A DNA stretch of 64,000 nucleotides from an uncultured Lachnospiraceae bacterium. Lineage in GTDB: Bacteria > Bacillota > Clostridia > Lachnospirales > Lachnospiraceae. A model generated the notes under the pieces. It had not been told where the DNA came from. It worked only from the letters and a program-made list of their open reading frames with translations, and made no database searches. Shown piece after piece: positions 18,365-26,443 of the stretch. The position numbers and the translations under genes were made by a program. The stretch's first letter is position 1; every line of letters starts with the position of its first letter. The stretch is from positions 1-64,000 of the forward strand of contig CAJTOK010000014.1 in NCBI GenBank assembly GCA_910577825.1, in the 5' to 3' direction.

Positions 18365-18393
18365 TTGACATAAGTCACAAAAAAATATAAAAT
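18365..18393 (+). promoter_or_regulatory. Promoter of the toxin-antitoxin pair
   Basis: A consensus TTGACA at 18365-18370 is followed after 17 bp by TAAAAT; TATAAA at 15 bp is an alternative. The toxin start lies about 20 bp downstream. Confidence 0.6.
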
Positions 18394-18411
18394 ATAAAAA
18401 GGAACAGATGT

Positions 18412-18714
18412 ATGGAGAAAAAACAAATATACAAAAGACAAGTAAAGGATATTGGAAGGAAGGAGAAAAGAAAATTGCAGATAGAGTACAAAAAGAAAGC
18501 AGTAAAATATATAAATTGCTGTGATAAAGATACAAAAAAACGGTTAAAAAAAGCAATCGAAGCATTGCCATTTGGAGATATTAAAAGATTGTCAGGATTG
18601 CAAAACGAGTACCGTTTAAGGGTTGGAGATTTAAGAGTACTTTTTACAAAAGAAAATAATATAATAACAATCAATGATATATTACCAAGAGGACAGGCAT
18701 ATAATAATCTTTAG
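18412..18714 (+). CDS. RelE/ParE-superfamily toxin
   Basis: The C-terminal 80 residues fit the RelE fold: IEYKKKAVKYI at the start of the domain, then LPFGDIKRLSGLQNEYRLRVGDLRVLF and an ending DILPRGQAYNNL. RelE-type toxins cut mRNA in the ribosome. The ATG at 18412 has GGA eight bases before it. A TTG at 18475 with AAGGAGA nine bases before it would give a 79-residue protein, closer to the usual size and lacking the basic, low-complexity first 21 residues. Either start may be used. The antitoxin follows after 11 bp. Confidence 0.82.
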   Translation: MEKKQIYKRQVKDIGRKEKRKLQIEYKKKAVKYINCCDKDTKKRLKKAIEALPFGDIKRLSGLQNEYRLRVGDLRVLFTKENNIITINDILPRGQAYNNL

Positions 18715-18725
18715 GAGGTGATAGA

Positions 18726-18911
18726 GTGAGCCGGGAAACAATCAAAGATTTGGTTGACATGATACCAGATAAGGACATTGATACAATTTATAAGGTATTA
18801 ACCAGGTTTATCCCTGAAGATACCCCGCTGCCAGATGAGTTAAAGGCAATCAGGGAGGCAAAAGCAGACACAAGCCCAACAATCCCACATAATGCTATTA
18901 ATTGGGATTGA
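18726..18911 (+). CDS. Antitoxin partner of the RelE-type toxin
   Basis: Acidic 61-residue protein starting at GTG with a very strong AGGAGG upstream. The N-terminal half is helical (ETIKDLVDMIPDKDIDTIYKV), followed by a proline-rich acidic region and an extended tail, as expected for an antitoxin that wraps its toxin. No DNA-binding motif is evident, so autoregulation is uncertain. The order toxin then antitoxin is the reverse of classical relBE but is common in Firmicutes modules. The better ribosome binding site favours excess antitoxin. Confidence 0.78.
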   Translation: MSRETIKDLVDMIPDKDIDTIYKVLTRFIPEDTPLPDELKAIREAKADTSPTIPHNAINWD

Positions 18912-18924
18912 TAAGCATCAATTA

Positions 18925-19929
18925 TTAAAGGGGCGGGCTTGCCGCCGCCCTGATAACTGGTATTAAATCATCATAACTTTTGCCAGATGCCGTAGGCTTT
19001 GCCTGTATTATACAGACAATTTTCTGGTCTGGCAATACTATAATTCTCTGTCCGCCAAACCCATTTGCACTGTACCCGTCTTTAAAAACCCACCAGAACA
19101 TGCCATACTCCTGCATCCACTTTGTACCTTTGGCAGTTTCATATCCAAGTATTTTACTGGCAGGTGTAGTTATCTGTTCTGCCAGTTCTTCTGTTATAAT
19201 CCTTTTTCCATTGTAATATCCCCTGTTTAACATTAATATCCCAATGGCTGCCATATCCCTTGCTGTTAAATCTGATTTTGCCTCTTCTGTACCACCATCT
19301 ATGCCAGCATAATTATTACCAGGAATTGTATAACAAAGCCCGTCTGGTGCAGTAAACCATCTGCCACTCTGTATACCCAGCGGTTTATATAAATATTCAT
19401 TACAGAAATCATAAACATTCATGCCTGACGCCTTCTGTAACAACAGTGATACAAGCATTACATCCCATTCTTTATATACTAATGTACTGCCTGGCAGGTC
19501 CTGCATATATATATCAGAAATATACTCTGCTGCATTGCCAGAACGCAGGCATTGTGTAACCATAGGGCAATGGTAATGTATGCCGCCGTTCCAGTATATC
19601 CCAGATGTCATTGTAAGAAGATGTTTTATTTTAAGCATCTGGTGGTATGGATGGCGGTTTCCATCAAATAAATTAATATAATTTGAAACTGGTTCATCAA
19701 AGCTTTTAATAAACCCTTTGTCAAGGCATATGCCAGCACATATTGCAATAATGCTTTTCCACACCGATTTTAAATTGTTCCTGCTTTCTTTTGTAAATTT
19801 ATTATAATACTGCTCTAAAACAAGTTCACCATCTTTATAAAGAAGCACACTATTTACAAGCCGGTAATGTTTTTGTGAAATATAGCCATTTAATGAATTT
19901 ATTAAAGCACTGTTATTATTTATACTCAA
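18925..19929 (-). CDS. Serine hydrolase of the beta-lactamase / penicillin-binding class C type
   Basis: A 334-residue protein of the beta-lactamase-related hydrolases. The SxxK motif is SVWK (followed by Ser), a tyrosine motif is likely in VYKEWD, and the end carries GFGGQRIIVLPDQ, the usual HxG/KTG-strand equivalent. No signal peptide is seen, so it appears cytoplasmic, unlike true penicillin-binding proteins. It overlaps the UvrA-like gene by four bases and would be coupled to it. Its last 104 bp are duplicated at 18170-18273. Esterase or amidase activity is possible; substrate unknown. Confidence 0.8.
   Translation of the reverse strand: MSINNNSALINSLNGYISQKHYRLVNSVLLYKDGELVLEQYYNKFTKESRNNLKSVWKSIIAICAGICLDKGFIKSFDEPVSNYINLFDGNRHPYHQMLKIKHLLTMTSGIYWNGGIHYHCPMVTQCLRSGNAAEYISDIYMQDLPGSTLVYKEWDVMLVSLLLQKASGMNVYDFCNEYLYKPLGIQSGRWFTAPDGLCYTIPGNNYAGIDGGTEEAKSDLTARDMAAIGILMLNRGYYNGKRIITEELAEQITTPASKILGYETAKGTKWMQEYGMFWWVFKDGYSANGFGGQRIIVLPDQKIVCIIQAKPTASGKSYDDLIPVIRAAASPPL
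18953..19056 (+). repeat. 104-bp direct repeat, right copy
   Basis: This is the 3' coding end of the serine hydrolase gene and the source of the fragment at 18170-18273 (two differences). The copies are 783 bp apart, start to start, with the toxin-antitoxin pair between them. Confidence 0.95.
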
Positions 19930-21809
19930 AAAAGATACCCTCCAATTATTGAATTTACATTATTTTTTAATTCTTCCGGCGTGCCAGCAGCAATTACATT
20001 CCCGCCATCAGAACCACCGCCTTTTCCAAGCTCAATTATATAATCACAATTTGATAATACATACGGGTCATGTTCTGTAACAATTACAGAATTTCCTGCA
20101 TCAACAAGTTCCTGTAATAAATCCATAAGCTTCTGGCTGTCATAGAACGAAAGCCCTGTTGTGGGTTCATCAAGAATATATAAAATATCCCTTGCATTTC
20201 TGCCCTTGCTTAATTCCTTAGCAAGTTTAATCCTCTGGCTTTCACCTCCTGATATTGAAGGTGTTTTCTGCCCAAGTGTAATATATCCCATTCCAACACG
20301 CTGCATGGTTTTTAATATATTACAGATAATCCTGTCTTTATCTTTAAAAAATATAGCAGCTTCATCTATTGTCATATCAAGTATATCCTTTATATTCATG
20401 CCATCAAGTTCCACTTCCATAACCTCTGGCAGAAATCCTGCCCCGCCGCAGGCCTCACATTTAACCTCTATACTGTTTCCCATTCCAATATAATAGTTAA
20501 TAACACCCTGCCCATGGCATACACGGCAGCCTCCTTCTGAATTAACTGAAAACATTCCAACAGAATATCCATAATCTTTTGACGCTGGCGTTTCTGCAAA
20601 AAGCTTCCGTATCCTGTCATAAATCCCTGTATATGTAGCAGGGCATGAAGTTACAGACCTTCCTATTGGTTTCTGGTCTATTACAATACATTTTCTGATA
20701 TTCTGTACACCTTGCAGCCTTGCACTTAATTTAATATCCCCTGGATTATATGCTTCATCTGAAACACATTTATCTTTTAATGCTTCCTTTAACTTCGGCA
20801 CAAGTGTATCCAGGACAAGGCTTGACTTCCCGCTTCCAGAAACACCTGCTATACCTGCCATTATACCCAGTGGTATATTTACATTTATATTTTTCAGGTT
20901 ATGTATATCTGCGCCTTCTATTACAAGCTGCCGGCCTGTAACCTGTCTTCTGCTGCTTCTGGTTTTAAATTTATTTTTATCTGCAAGAAATGGTGCGGTT
21001 TTTGAAGTGCTGCATTTTAAAAACTCTTCATATTCCCCTTCAAAAATCTTTTCACCGCCCCTTATACCTGCACCCGGTCCCATATCAATAATATAGTCTG
21101 CATTATTAATAAAATTGGCATCATGTTCAACTGCAATTACTGTATTTCCACGTTCTACAAGGTTTTTAATAATTGAAATTAACTTGCCCTTTTCAAGCTC
21201 GTGAAGCCCTATTGTTGGTTCATCAAATACAAAAATAATACTATCCATCTCCGCAATAATATAACTTGCCAGGAAAAGCCTTTGTATCTCCCCGCCTGAA
21301 AGGGTTGGCACAGGCCTTGAAAGCGTAAGGTGGTAAAGCCCCACATCTGCCATGCAACGCAGCTTTGTACAAATTTCCCTGGCAAGAATGTTATTACTCT
21401 TTGCAGAATAATTTTCCATAAACTGCAGCAAATCACTAATATACATATTTTCAAGTTCTGTTATATTTTTCCCGGATACCGTTGTATACATTCCCTGCAG
21501 TCCAAGCCCTGTGCCTTTGCATTTTGGACATACAGCCTCTTTGGCATATGCCTGCGTAAAAGCAAAAAGTTCCTGGCGTCTGGATATTTTTTTCTTATTA
21601 TGCAGGTTTCCAGAAGTACTGCTTTCAGTTGGTGCAAAAAAATTAACCCCTGCAAATCTAGTTTTTGGTGAGCCATATTTTAACGCAATAAACTGTTCTT
21701 CTGTCAAATCCTTTAATTTAGTATTAAGTGACAGCCCAAATACTTTAAGATAATCATTAATTTTATTATGCCATGTAGAAATTTGAGAAATTGTAACACA
21801 AAAAAATAT
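19926..21809 (-). pseudogene. UvrA-like ABC ATPase missing its N-terminal part
   Basis: Related to the short UvrA paralogues found in Firmicutes. The frame holds the CxxC zinc pair VCPKCKGTG, then the signature LSGGEIQRL and Walker B FVFDEPTIGLHE of the first ATPase half. A complete second half follows: Walker A AGVSGSGKSSLV, a second zinc module, SGGESQRI and ILDEPTTGL. The first Walker A and roughly 200 residues before it are absent. The frame is open upstream to a stop at 21810-21812 with recognisable family sequence (TWHNKINDYLKVFG) but no good start; TTG at 21707 is the best available. It is therefore a 5' truncation, though the downstream hydrolase may still be expressed from it. Confidence 0.8.
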
Positions 21810-21977
21810 TTAACTTTTCATTATTCTTGCTATTATATTTCTATAATATATAAAAATTTTAATATATTTTTTGTTAAATAATCTTCAAAAAATTTACAGG
21901 GATTTTTAAATTATGTAAGCGCCATAATACCAGCGGATTATGCAACATACATTACACAATTCTGATTTTATTAACTG

Positions 21978-22013
21978 AAAAGGGAACAAACCCTTCCAGG
22001 TTTATTCCCTTTT
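21978..22013. terminator. Strong bidirectional terminator after the rubrerythrin gene
   Basis: A 15-bp stem with one mismatch (21978-21992 with 21999-22013) and a six-base loop, with A runs on the left and T runs on the right. It follows rubrerythrin on the minus strand. The rest of the 21810-22045 gap is AT-rich and shows nothing else I can support. Confidence 0.8.
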
Positions 22014-22045
22014 ATTTAAATCCTCTTTAAAAACAAGGCTTTTTA

Positions 22046-22588
22046 CTATCCAAAATATCTTTCAAGCAAGCCCTTGAATGCTTTGCCATGTCTTGCCTCG
22101 TCCCTTGCCATTTCATGTACTGTGTCATGGATTGCATCCAGGCCAAGTTCTTTAGCTTTCTTAGCGATAGCCATTTTGCCTTCTGTTGCGCCACATTCTG
22201 CTTCTACACGCATTTCAAGGTTTTTCTTTGTGCTGTCTGTAACAATCTCTCCAAGTAATTCAGCAAATTTAGCTGCATGTTCTGCTTCTTCATAAGCAGC
22301 TTTCTCCCAGTAAAGCCCGATTTCAGGATAACCTTCACGGTGTGCTACTCTTGCCATTGCAAGGTACATCCCGACTTCTGAACATTCACCATTGAAGTTG
22401 TCACGGAGACCCTGGAGGATTTCCTCATCAACGCCTTTTGCAACACCTACTACATGTTCTGCTGCCCAGCTCATTTCACCTTCCTGCTTTTTGAACTTGT
22501 CTGCACCAACTCCGCACTGTGGACATTTTTCTGGAGCTGCATCCCCTTCATAAACATAACCGCATACTGTACATACATATTTTGCCAT
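22046..22588 (-). CDS. Reverse-type rubrerythrin
   Basis: Non-haem iron peroxidase that reduces hydrogen peroxide in anaerobes. The rubredoxin domain is at the N-terminus (CTVCGYVYEG and CPQCG, four Cys for one iron), and the ferritin-like di-iron domain follows, with ligand motifs in the ECSEVGMY, EEAEH and DEARH helices. This domain order is reversed compared with classical rubrerythrin; clostridial revRbr proteins have this form and size (180 residues here). Its promoter overlaps the end of the PerR-like gene and carries a PerR-type operator, so induction by peroxide or oxygen is likely. Confidence 0.95.
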   Translation of the reverse strand: MAKYVCTVCGYVYEGDAAPEKCPQCGVGADKFKKQEGEMSWAAEHVVGVAKGVDEEILQGLRDNFNGECSEVGMYLAMARVAHREGYPEIGLYWEKAAYEEAEHAAKFAELLGEIVTDSTKKNLEMRVEAECGATEGKMAIAKKAKELGLDAIHDTVHEMARDEARHGKAFKGLLERYFG

Positions 22589-22650
22589 AATTGTATCTCC
22601 TTTTTATATATAATTTCAAGTATATTGGAATACCTGATTGTTTTATTAAT

Positions 22651-22663
22651 AGTAATGATTACT
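22651..22663. promoter_or_regulatory. PerR/Fur-type operator of rubrerythrin
   Basis: AGTAATGATTACT is a perfect 6-1-6 inverted repeat located just downstream of the rubrerythrin -10 box, around the transcription start. The same half-sites occur before the PerR-like gene at 23143-23155. It departs from the Bacillus PerR box (TATAAT half-sites) at the A/G position. Confidence 0.75.
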
Positions 22664-22675
22664 GATTTCTTGACT

Positions 22676-22704
22676 ATAATATCATTAAAGATATTTCTTG
22701 TCAA
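22676..22704 (-). promoter_or_regulatory. Promoter of rubrerythrin
   Basis: TTGACA (22704-22699) and TATTAT (22681-22676) on the minus strand, 17 bp apart. It lies directly after the stop codon of the PerR-like gene, so rubrerythrin has its own start in addition to any read-through. Confidence 0.75.
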
Positions 22705-22712
22705 TATGTTTT

Positions 22713-23126
22713 TTAAATTTTTTTATCTGGGGATTTATGCCGTTTTTTAATACATTCATGGCAGATACCATAAAATGTAACAGTGTGCCCTTCTATAATC
22801 CCGTTAAATCCAGCATTAGCAATTTTATCAATATGCTCAATGGAGTCCATTTCTATATCTGATAATGCTTTGCACTGGTGGCAGAAAAAATGGTTATGGG
22901 GGCCTGTATACCCGTCAAAGTGTACAAGGCCGTCGCCACAGTTAAGCCGCAGGGCTTCATTATGGTCTGCAAGGAAATTTAAATTGCGGTATACTGTACC
23001 AAGGCTGATATTCGGGAACTGTTCCCTTATATTATTATATACTGTTTCGGCTGTCGGATGCAGTGTTGTTGATAAAAGATAGTTTTTAATTGCTTCCCTT
23101 TGTCTGCTGTAACGTACTGCTGGCAT
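22713..23126 (-). CDS. perR: Fur-family peroxide-responsive repressor, PerR type
   Basis: A 137-residue metal-dependent repressor. The N-terminal winged helix includes HPTAETVY and the recognition segment SLGTVYRNLNFL. The C-terminal part has HFDG, PHNHFFCHQC with the first zinc CxxC, LSDIEMD with an Asp where PerR proteins differ from Fur, and a second CHEC near the end. The start follows a strong AGGAGG. Genes of this type sense peroxide by oxidation of iron-ligand histidines. Its own promoter holds the same operator as the adjacent rubrerythrin gene, so the pair forms one regulon with autoregulation. Confidence 0.9.
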   Translation of the reverse strand: MPAVRYSRQREAIKNYLLSTTLHPTAETVYNNIREQFPNISLGTVYRNLNFLADHNEALRLNCGDGLVHFDGYTGPHNHFFCHQCKALSDIEMDSIEHIDKIANAGFNGIIEGHTVTFYGICHECIKKRHKSPDKKI

Positions 23127-23142
23127 TATGCACCTCCTTATC

Positions 23143-23155
23143 AGTAATTATTACT
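23143..23155. promoter_or_regulatory. PerR/Fur-type operator of the repressor gene
   Basis: AGTAATTATTACT, a perfect 6-1-6 inverted repeat, directly follows the -10 box of the repressor's own promoter. Its half-sites are identical to those of the rubrerythrin operator at 22651-22663. Confidence 0.75.
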
Positions 23156-23184
23156 ATTATAAATATATAAAAACATAAAGTCAA
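23156..23184 (-). promoter_or_regulatory. Promoter of the PerR-like gene
   Basis: TTGACT (23184-23179) and TATAAT (23161-23156) on the minus strand with a 17-bp spacer. The operator begins at the next base, so bound repressor would block the start. Confidence 0.75.
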
Positions 23185-23215
23185 TGGAAAAATTATGTAA
23201 CCATGCTTTAAATAT

Positions 23216-23244
23216 TTGCAGATATACTCTTAATACGCTATAAT
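23216..23244 (+). promoter_or_regulatory. Promoter of the ClC gene
   Basis: TTGCAG at 23216-23221 and TATAAT at 23239-23244 with a 17-bp spacer, divergent from the PerR-like promoter. No fluoride riboswitch is evident between it and the gene. Confidence 0.65.
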
Positions 23245-23294
23245 AGTCTGTAAAATTAGGAATTTGCAAATTATGGCAGAATATGGAGGCAGTT

Positions 23295-24563
23295 ATGAAA
23301 CGTGCGGAAATGTATAAGTTTTATGCAAGAAGGATTACAAGAAATTTTATGTTATTTGCAAGATGGGCTGTTTTTTCAGTTTTTATAGGCTTTGTAGTGG
23401 GAGGGCTTAGTACATTTTTTGCATTCTGCCTGCGCCAGGTAACACAATTCAGGACACAAAACCCTGGAATAATTTTATTACTCCCGCTGGCAGGGATGCT
23501 GGTTGTATTTTTATATAGTGTTTTCAAGTATAAAAATGATAAAGGGACTAACCTTGTTCTTTCTACAATACATGCAGAAACAGAGCTTCCTTTTAAAATG
23601 GCGCCACTAATATTTATATCTACAATAATAACACATCTTTTTGGCGGTTCTGCAGGAAGGGAAGGGGCAGCGCTGCAGCTTGGCGGAAGTATAGGGAACC
23701 AGCTTGGACGGTGGTTCCGGTTTGATGAAAAGGATAAGAGAATAGTAGTTATGTGTGGTATGAGTGCTGCATTTTCTGCAATGTTTGGAACTCCAGTAGC
23801 TGCTGCAATATTTTCAATGGAAGTTGTAAGTGTGGGTGTTATGTATTATGCTGCACTTGTACCATGTGTTTTTTCTTCGCTTGTAGCTTCTAAAGTTGCC
23901 ATACATATGGGAATAGGCCCGGATGTGTTTACAATACTTGATGTGCCTGGCTTCCATGTGGTTTCAAGTATAAAGATAATTATTCTTGCCCTTTTCTGCG
24001 CAGGGTTAAGTGTAATATTTTGTATAGTGTTACATTCTTTAGGTGATTTTTACAGGGACAAGTTAAAGAACCCATACATAAGGGTAGCCGTATCAAGCCT
24101 TATAATAATTGTGCTTACAATAATCCTTAACACACCAGATTATATGGGGGCTGGCGTTCCTGTTATAGAAGAGGCAGTTAAGGGGAATGTAAAGCCTGCT
24201 GCATTTATATGGAAAATTATTTTTACTGCATTAACCCTTGAAGCTGGTTTTAAAGGTGGTGAGATTGTCCCTTCATTCTTTGTAGGGGCAACTTTTGGCT
24301 GTCTTTTCGGGCAGATTGCAGGCATTTCACCTTCAATGTGTGCAGCAACCGGCATGGCGGCTGTATTCTGCGGTGTAACAAACTGCCCAATAACCTCAAT
24401 GCTTATAGCATTTGAACTTTTTGGATACGAAGCCGTGCCATATTTTCTTATTACAATAAGTGTAAGTTACCTTATGTCCGGGTATTACGGGCTTTACCAT
24501 GACCAGACAATAGTATATTCAAAATATAAAACAGAATATATTAACCGTAAAGCCAAAGAATAA
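23295..24563 (+). CDS. ClC-family anion channel/antiporter, possibly fluoride-type
   Basis: A 422-residue polytopic membrane protein with about ten to twelve hydrophobic segments. The selectivity region reads GGSAGREGAALQLGGSIG, where the Glu is the gating glutamate. FGTPVAAAIFSMEV and GGEIVPSFFVGATFG are the further ClC signatures. From memory, a GREG rather than GKEGP motif is closer to the fluoride-exporting CLC-F branch than to chloride channels, but the ion cannot be settled here. The Met at 23295 has GGAGG five bases before it and is chosen over the ATG at 23283, which overlaps that site. It stands alone, with a terminator directly after it. Confidence 0.85.
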   Translation: MKRAEMYKFYARRITRNFMLFARWAVFSVFIGFVVGGLSTFFAFCLRQVTQFRTQNPGIILLLPLAGMLVVFLYSVFKYKNDKGTNLVLSTIHAETELPFKMAPLIFISTIITHLFGGSAGREGAALQLGGSIGNQLGRWFRFDEKDKRIVVMCGMSAAFSAMFGTPVAAAIFSMEVVSVGVMYYAALVPCVFSSLVASKVAIHMGIGPDVFTILDVPGFHVVSSIKIIILALFCAGLSVIFCIVLHSLGDFYRDKLKNPYIRVAVSSLIIIVLTIILNTPDYMGAGVPVIEEAVKGNVKPAAFIWKIIFTALTLEAGFKGGEIVPSFFVGATFGCLFGQIAGISPSMCAATGMAAVFCGVTNCPITSMLIAFELFGYEAVPYFLITISVSYLMSGYYGLYHDQTIVYSKYKTEYINRKAKE

Positions 24564-24585
24564 AATACAGCCAGAAGGTTATTAA

Positions 24586-24611
24586 AAAGGCAGGAACAAA
24601 GCCCTGCCTTT
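24586..24611. terminator. Terminator between the ClC and aminopeptidase genes
   Basis: A 9-bp GC-containing stem, AAAGGCAGG with CCTGCCTTT, with T-rich sequence on the plus side and an A run on the other. It serves the convergent genes on both sides. Confidence 0.75.
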
Positions 24612-24630
24612 CTGTCTTGTTATAGTATTG

Positions 24631-26427
24631 TTATATTGCTGCACATGCTTTTTCAAGCCACTCTGCTTCTTCACTGTCCAGATATGGTGAAATTTCATCA
24701 TATACCTTTTTATGGTAATTATTTAAAAGTTCTTTTTCTTTTTCATCCATTAAATCTGCATTAATTAAATCCCTGTCAAATGGAACTAAAGTAAGCGGTT
24801 CAAATCCCATAAACTGCCCATACTGCGTTTTTTCACGTTTTACACACAGTATAAGGTTTTCAAGGCGTATCCCGTATTTGCCTTCAATATATATTCCAGG
24901 CTCATCTGACGTAACCATGCCCTCATCAAATACAGCATTTTCCCCAGGATATGGAAGTATACGGAACCTGAATGAATTAGGTGGTTCATGTACATTCAGC
25001 AGATATCCCACACCGTGCCCTGTGCCATGGTTATAGTCACATCCCATATCCCATAAAGGCTTTCTGGCAATATAGTCTAATGAAACACCTGAGCAGCCAT
25101 AAAGAAAATGTGCATCACATAAATTTAAATTGCCACGCAGTACAGCAGTATAATATTTCTTCTGCTCTTCCGTTGCATGTTTTCCAGTAAGGATAGTCCT
25201 TGTTATATCAGTTGTGCCTTCAAGATAATGCCCGCCGGTATCTATAAGCAGCAGGTTATCTGGTTCTATGGAAGCATCTGTTGCAGGGGTGGCAGAGTAA
25301 TGCACTATTGCCCCGTGGCTTCCAAAGCCCGCTATTGTATCAAAACTTTGGCCTATATAATTCTCCCCCCTGCTTCTTATTTCTTCAATCTTTTTTGTTA
25401 CACTTAATTCCGACATTGGTATTTTTCCCATGTTCTTTTTAAACCAGTATATAAATTTAGTGACTGCAGCACCATCTTTAATATGTGCTTCTTTAATATT
25501 GCTGGTTTCTATATTATTTTTAACGGCTTTCCATAAAACAGAAGGATTAACCATATCAAGTATACGGGCTTTATCTGGGATATTATCTGCTACAGACTGG
25601 TTTACAGTATTCTTATCAAGCATGATTTTGCAGCCATACTCCAGATTTCTGATATAACTGTATATACTATTATAATCCTTAATAGAAACCCCTGCCTTTG
25701 CAAGTATGCCAGGAATAATGCCAGTAAAGGCATCTTGTTTTGCAAAAAGTACAATATCCTCCATTCCAATAATAAGGTAAGATAAAACTACGGGATTGCA
25801 ATGGATATCATCCCCTCTTATATTTAAAATCCATGCAATATCATCAAGTGTAGTAATAATATGGTAGTCTGCACCACACTTTTTCATATGCTCCCTTATC
25901 CTTGCAATTTTATCTTCCCTTGTTTCACCTGCATAGCATATATCTAAAAGCATTACAGGTTTTTGCCTTAGCGGCGGCCTTTCCTTCCATATTCTTCCAA
26001 TTAAATCAAGGCTGCTGTTAATCTTTGCACCTGTAATTTCAAAACTCTCCAGTATATCCTCTGTCCATGCCGCTGGCACTACCCTTCCATCAAAACCCAG
26101 CACCTGGTTTTTACCAAGGTTTTCTACAATATAATCTTTTATCTTAATTACACCTTCCATGCCTGACTTATAAAGCTTTATGCCGCTTCCCTCCAGCTGC
26201 TTTTCTGCCTGTATAAAATACCTGCCGTCAGTCCACAGTCCTGCCTCATCCATTGTTACAATAACCGTGCCTGCTGAACCGTCAAAACCTGATATAAATT
26301 CCCTGCATTTAAAATAATCACCTGTATACTCTGAATTGTGGAAATCATTAGACGGGATATAATACATATCAATCCCGTTTTCTTTCATGCAGTTACGGAG
26401 CTGCCTGATTCTTTGCTGTATATCCAA
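24631..26427 (-). CDS. Aminopeptidase P family protein (peptidase M24)
   Basis: Xaa-Pro aminopeptidase-type enzyme, 598 residues: two creatinase-like N-terminal domains followed by the pita-bread catalytic domain. Metal ligands are visible as the Asp pair in LLIDTGGHYLEGTTDITRT, the His in NHGTGHGVGYLL, and Glu residues in VTSDEPGIYIE and YGIRLENLI. It releases an N-terminal residue before proline in cytoplasmic peptides. The start is TTG at 26427 with GGGGGA upstream. It follows rsmA by 16 bp on the same strand and is probably co-transcribed with it. Confidence 0.92.
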   Translation of the reverse strand: MDIQQRIRQLRNCMKENGIDMYYIPSNDFHNSEYTGDYFKCREFISGFDGSAGTVIVTMDEAGLWTDGRYFIQAEKQLEGSGIKLYKSGMEGVIKIKDYIVENLGKNQVLGFDGRVVPAAWTEDILESFEITGAKINSSLDLIGRIWKERPPLRQKPVMLLDICYAGETREDKIARIREHMKKCGADYHIITTLDDIAWILNIRGDDIHCNPVVLSYLIIGMEDIVLFAKQDAFTGIIPGILAKAGVSIKDYNSIYSYIRNLEYGCKIMLDKNTVNQSVADNIPDKARILDMVNPSVLWKAVKNNIETSNIKEAHIKDGAAVTKFIYWFKKNMGKIPMSELSVTKKIEEIRSRGENYIGQSFDTIAGFGSHGAIVHYSATPATDASIEPDNLLLIDTGGHYLEGTTDITRTILTGKHATEEQKKYYTAVLRGNLNLCDAHFLYGCSGVSLDYIARKPLWDMGCDYNHGTGHGVGYLLNVHEPPNSFRFRILPYPGENAVFDEGMVTSDEPGIYIEGKYGIRLENLILCVKREKTQYGQFMGFEPLTLVPFDRDLINADLMDEKEKELLNNYHKKVYDEISPYLDSEEAEWLEKACAAI

Positions 26428-26443
26428 AATACTTCCCCCTTGT

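Noticed and set aside
18925..18960. GC-rich hairpin at the end of the serine hydrolase and antitoxin genes as a terminator
   Set aside because: The stem can be drawn but overlaps coding sequence and no T run follows on either strand, so it was not listed as a feature.
23160..23294. Possible fluoride riboswitch before the ClC gene
   Set aside because: No crcB-motif core could be found; the stretch only shows a promoter and a ribosome binding site.
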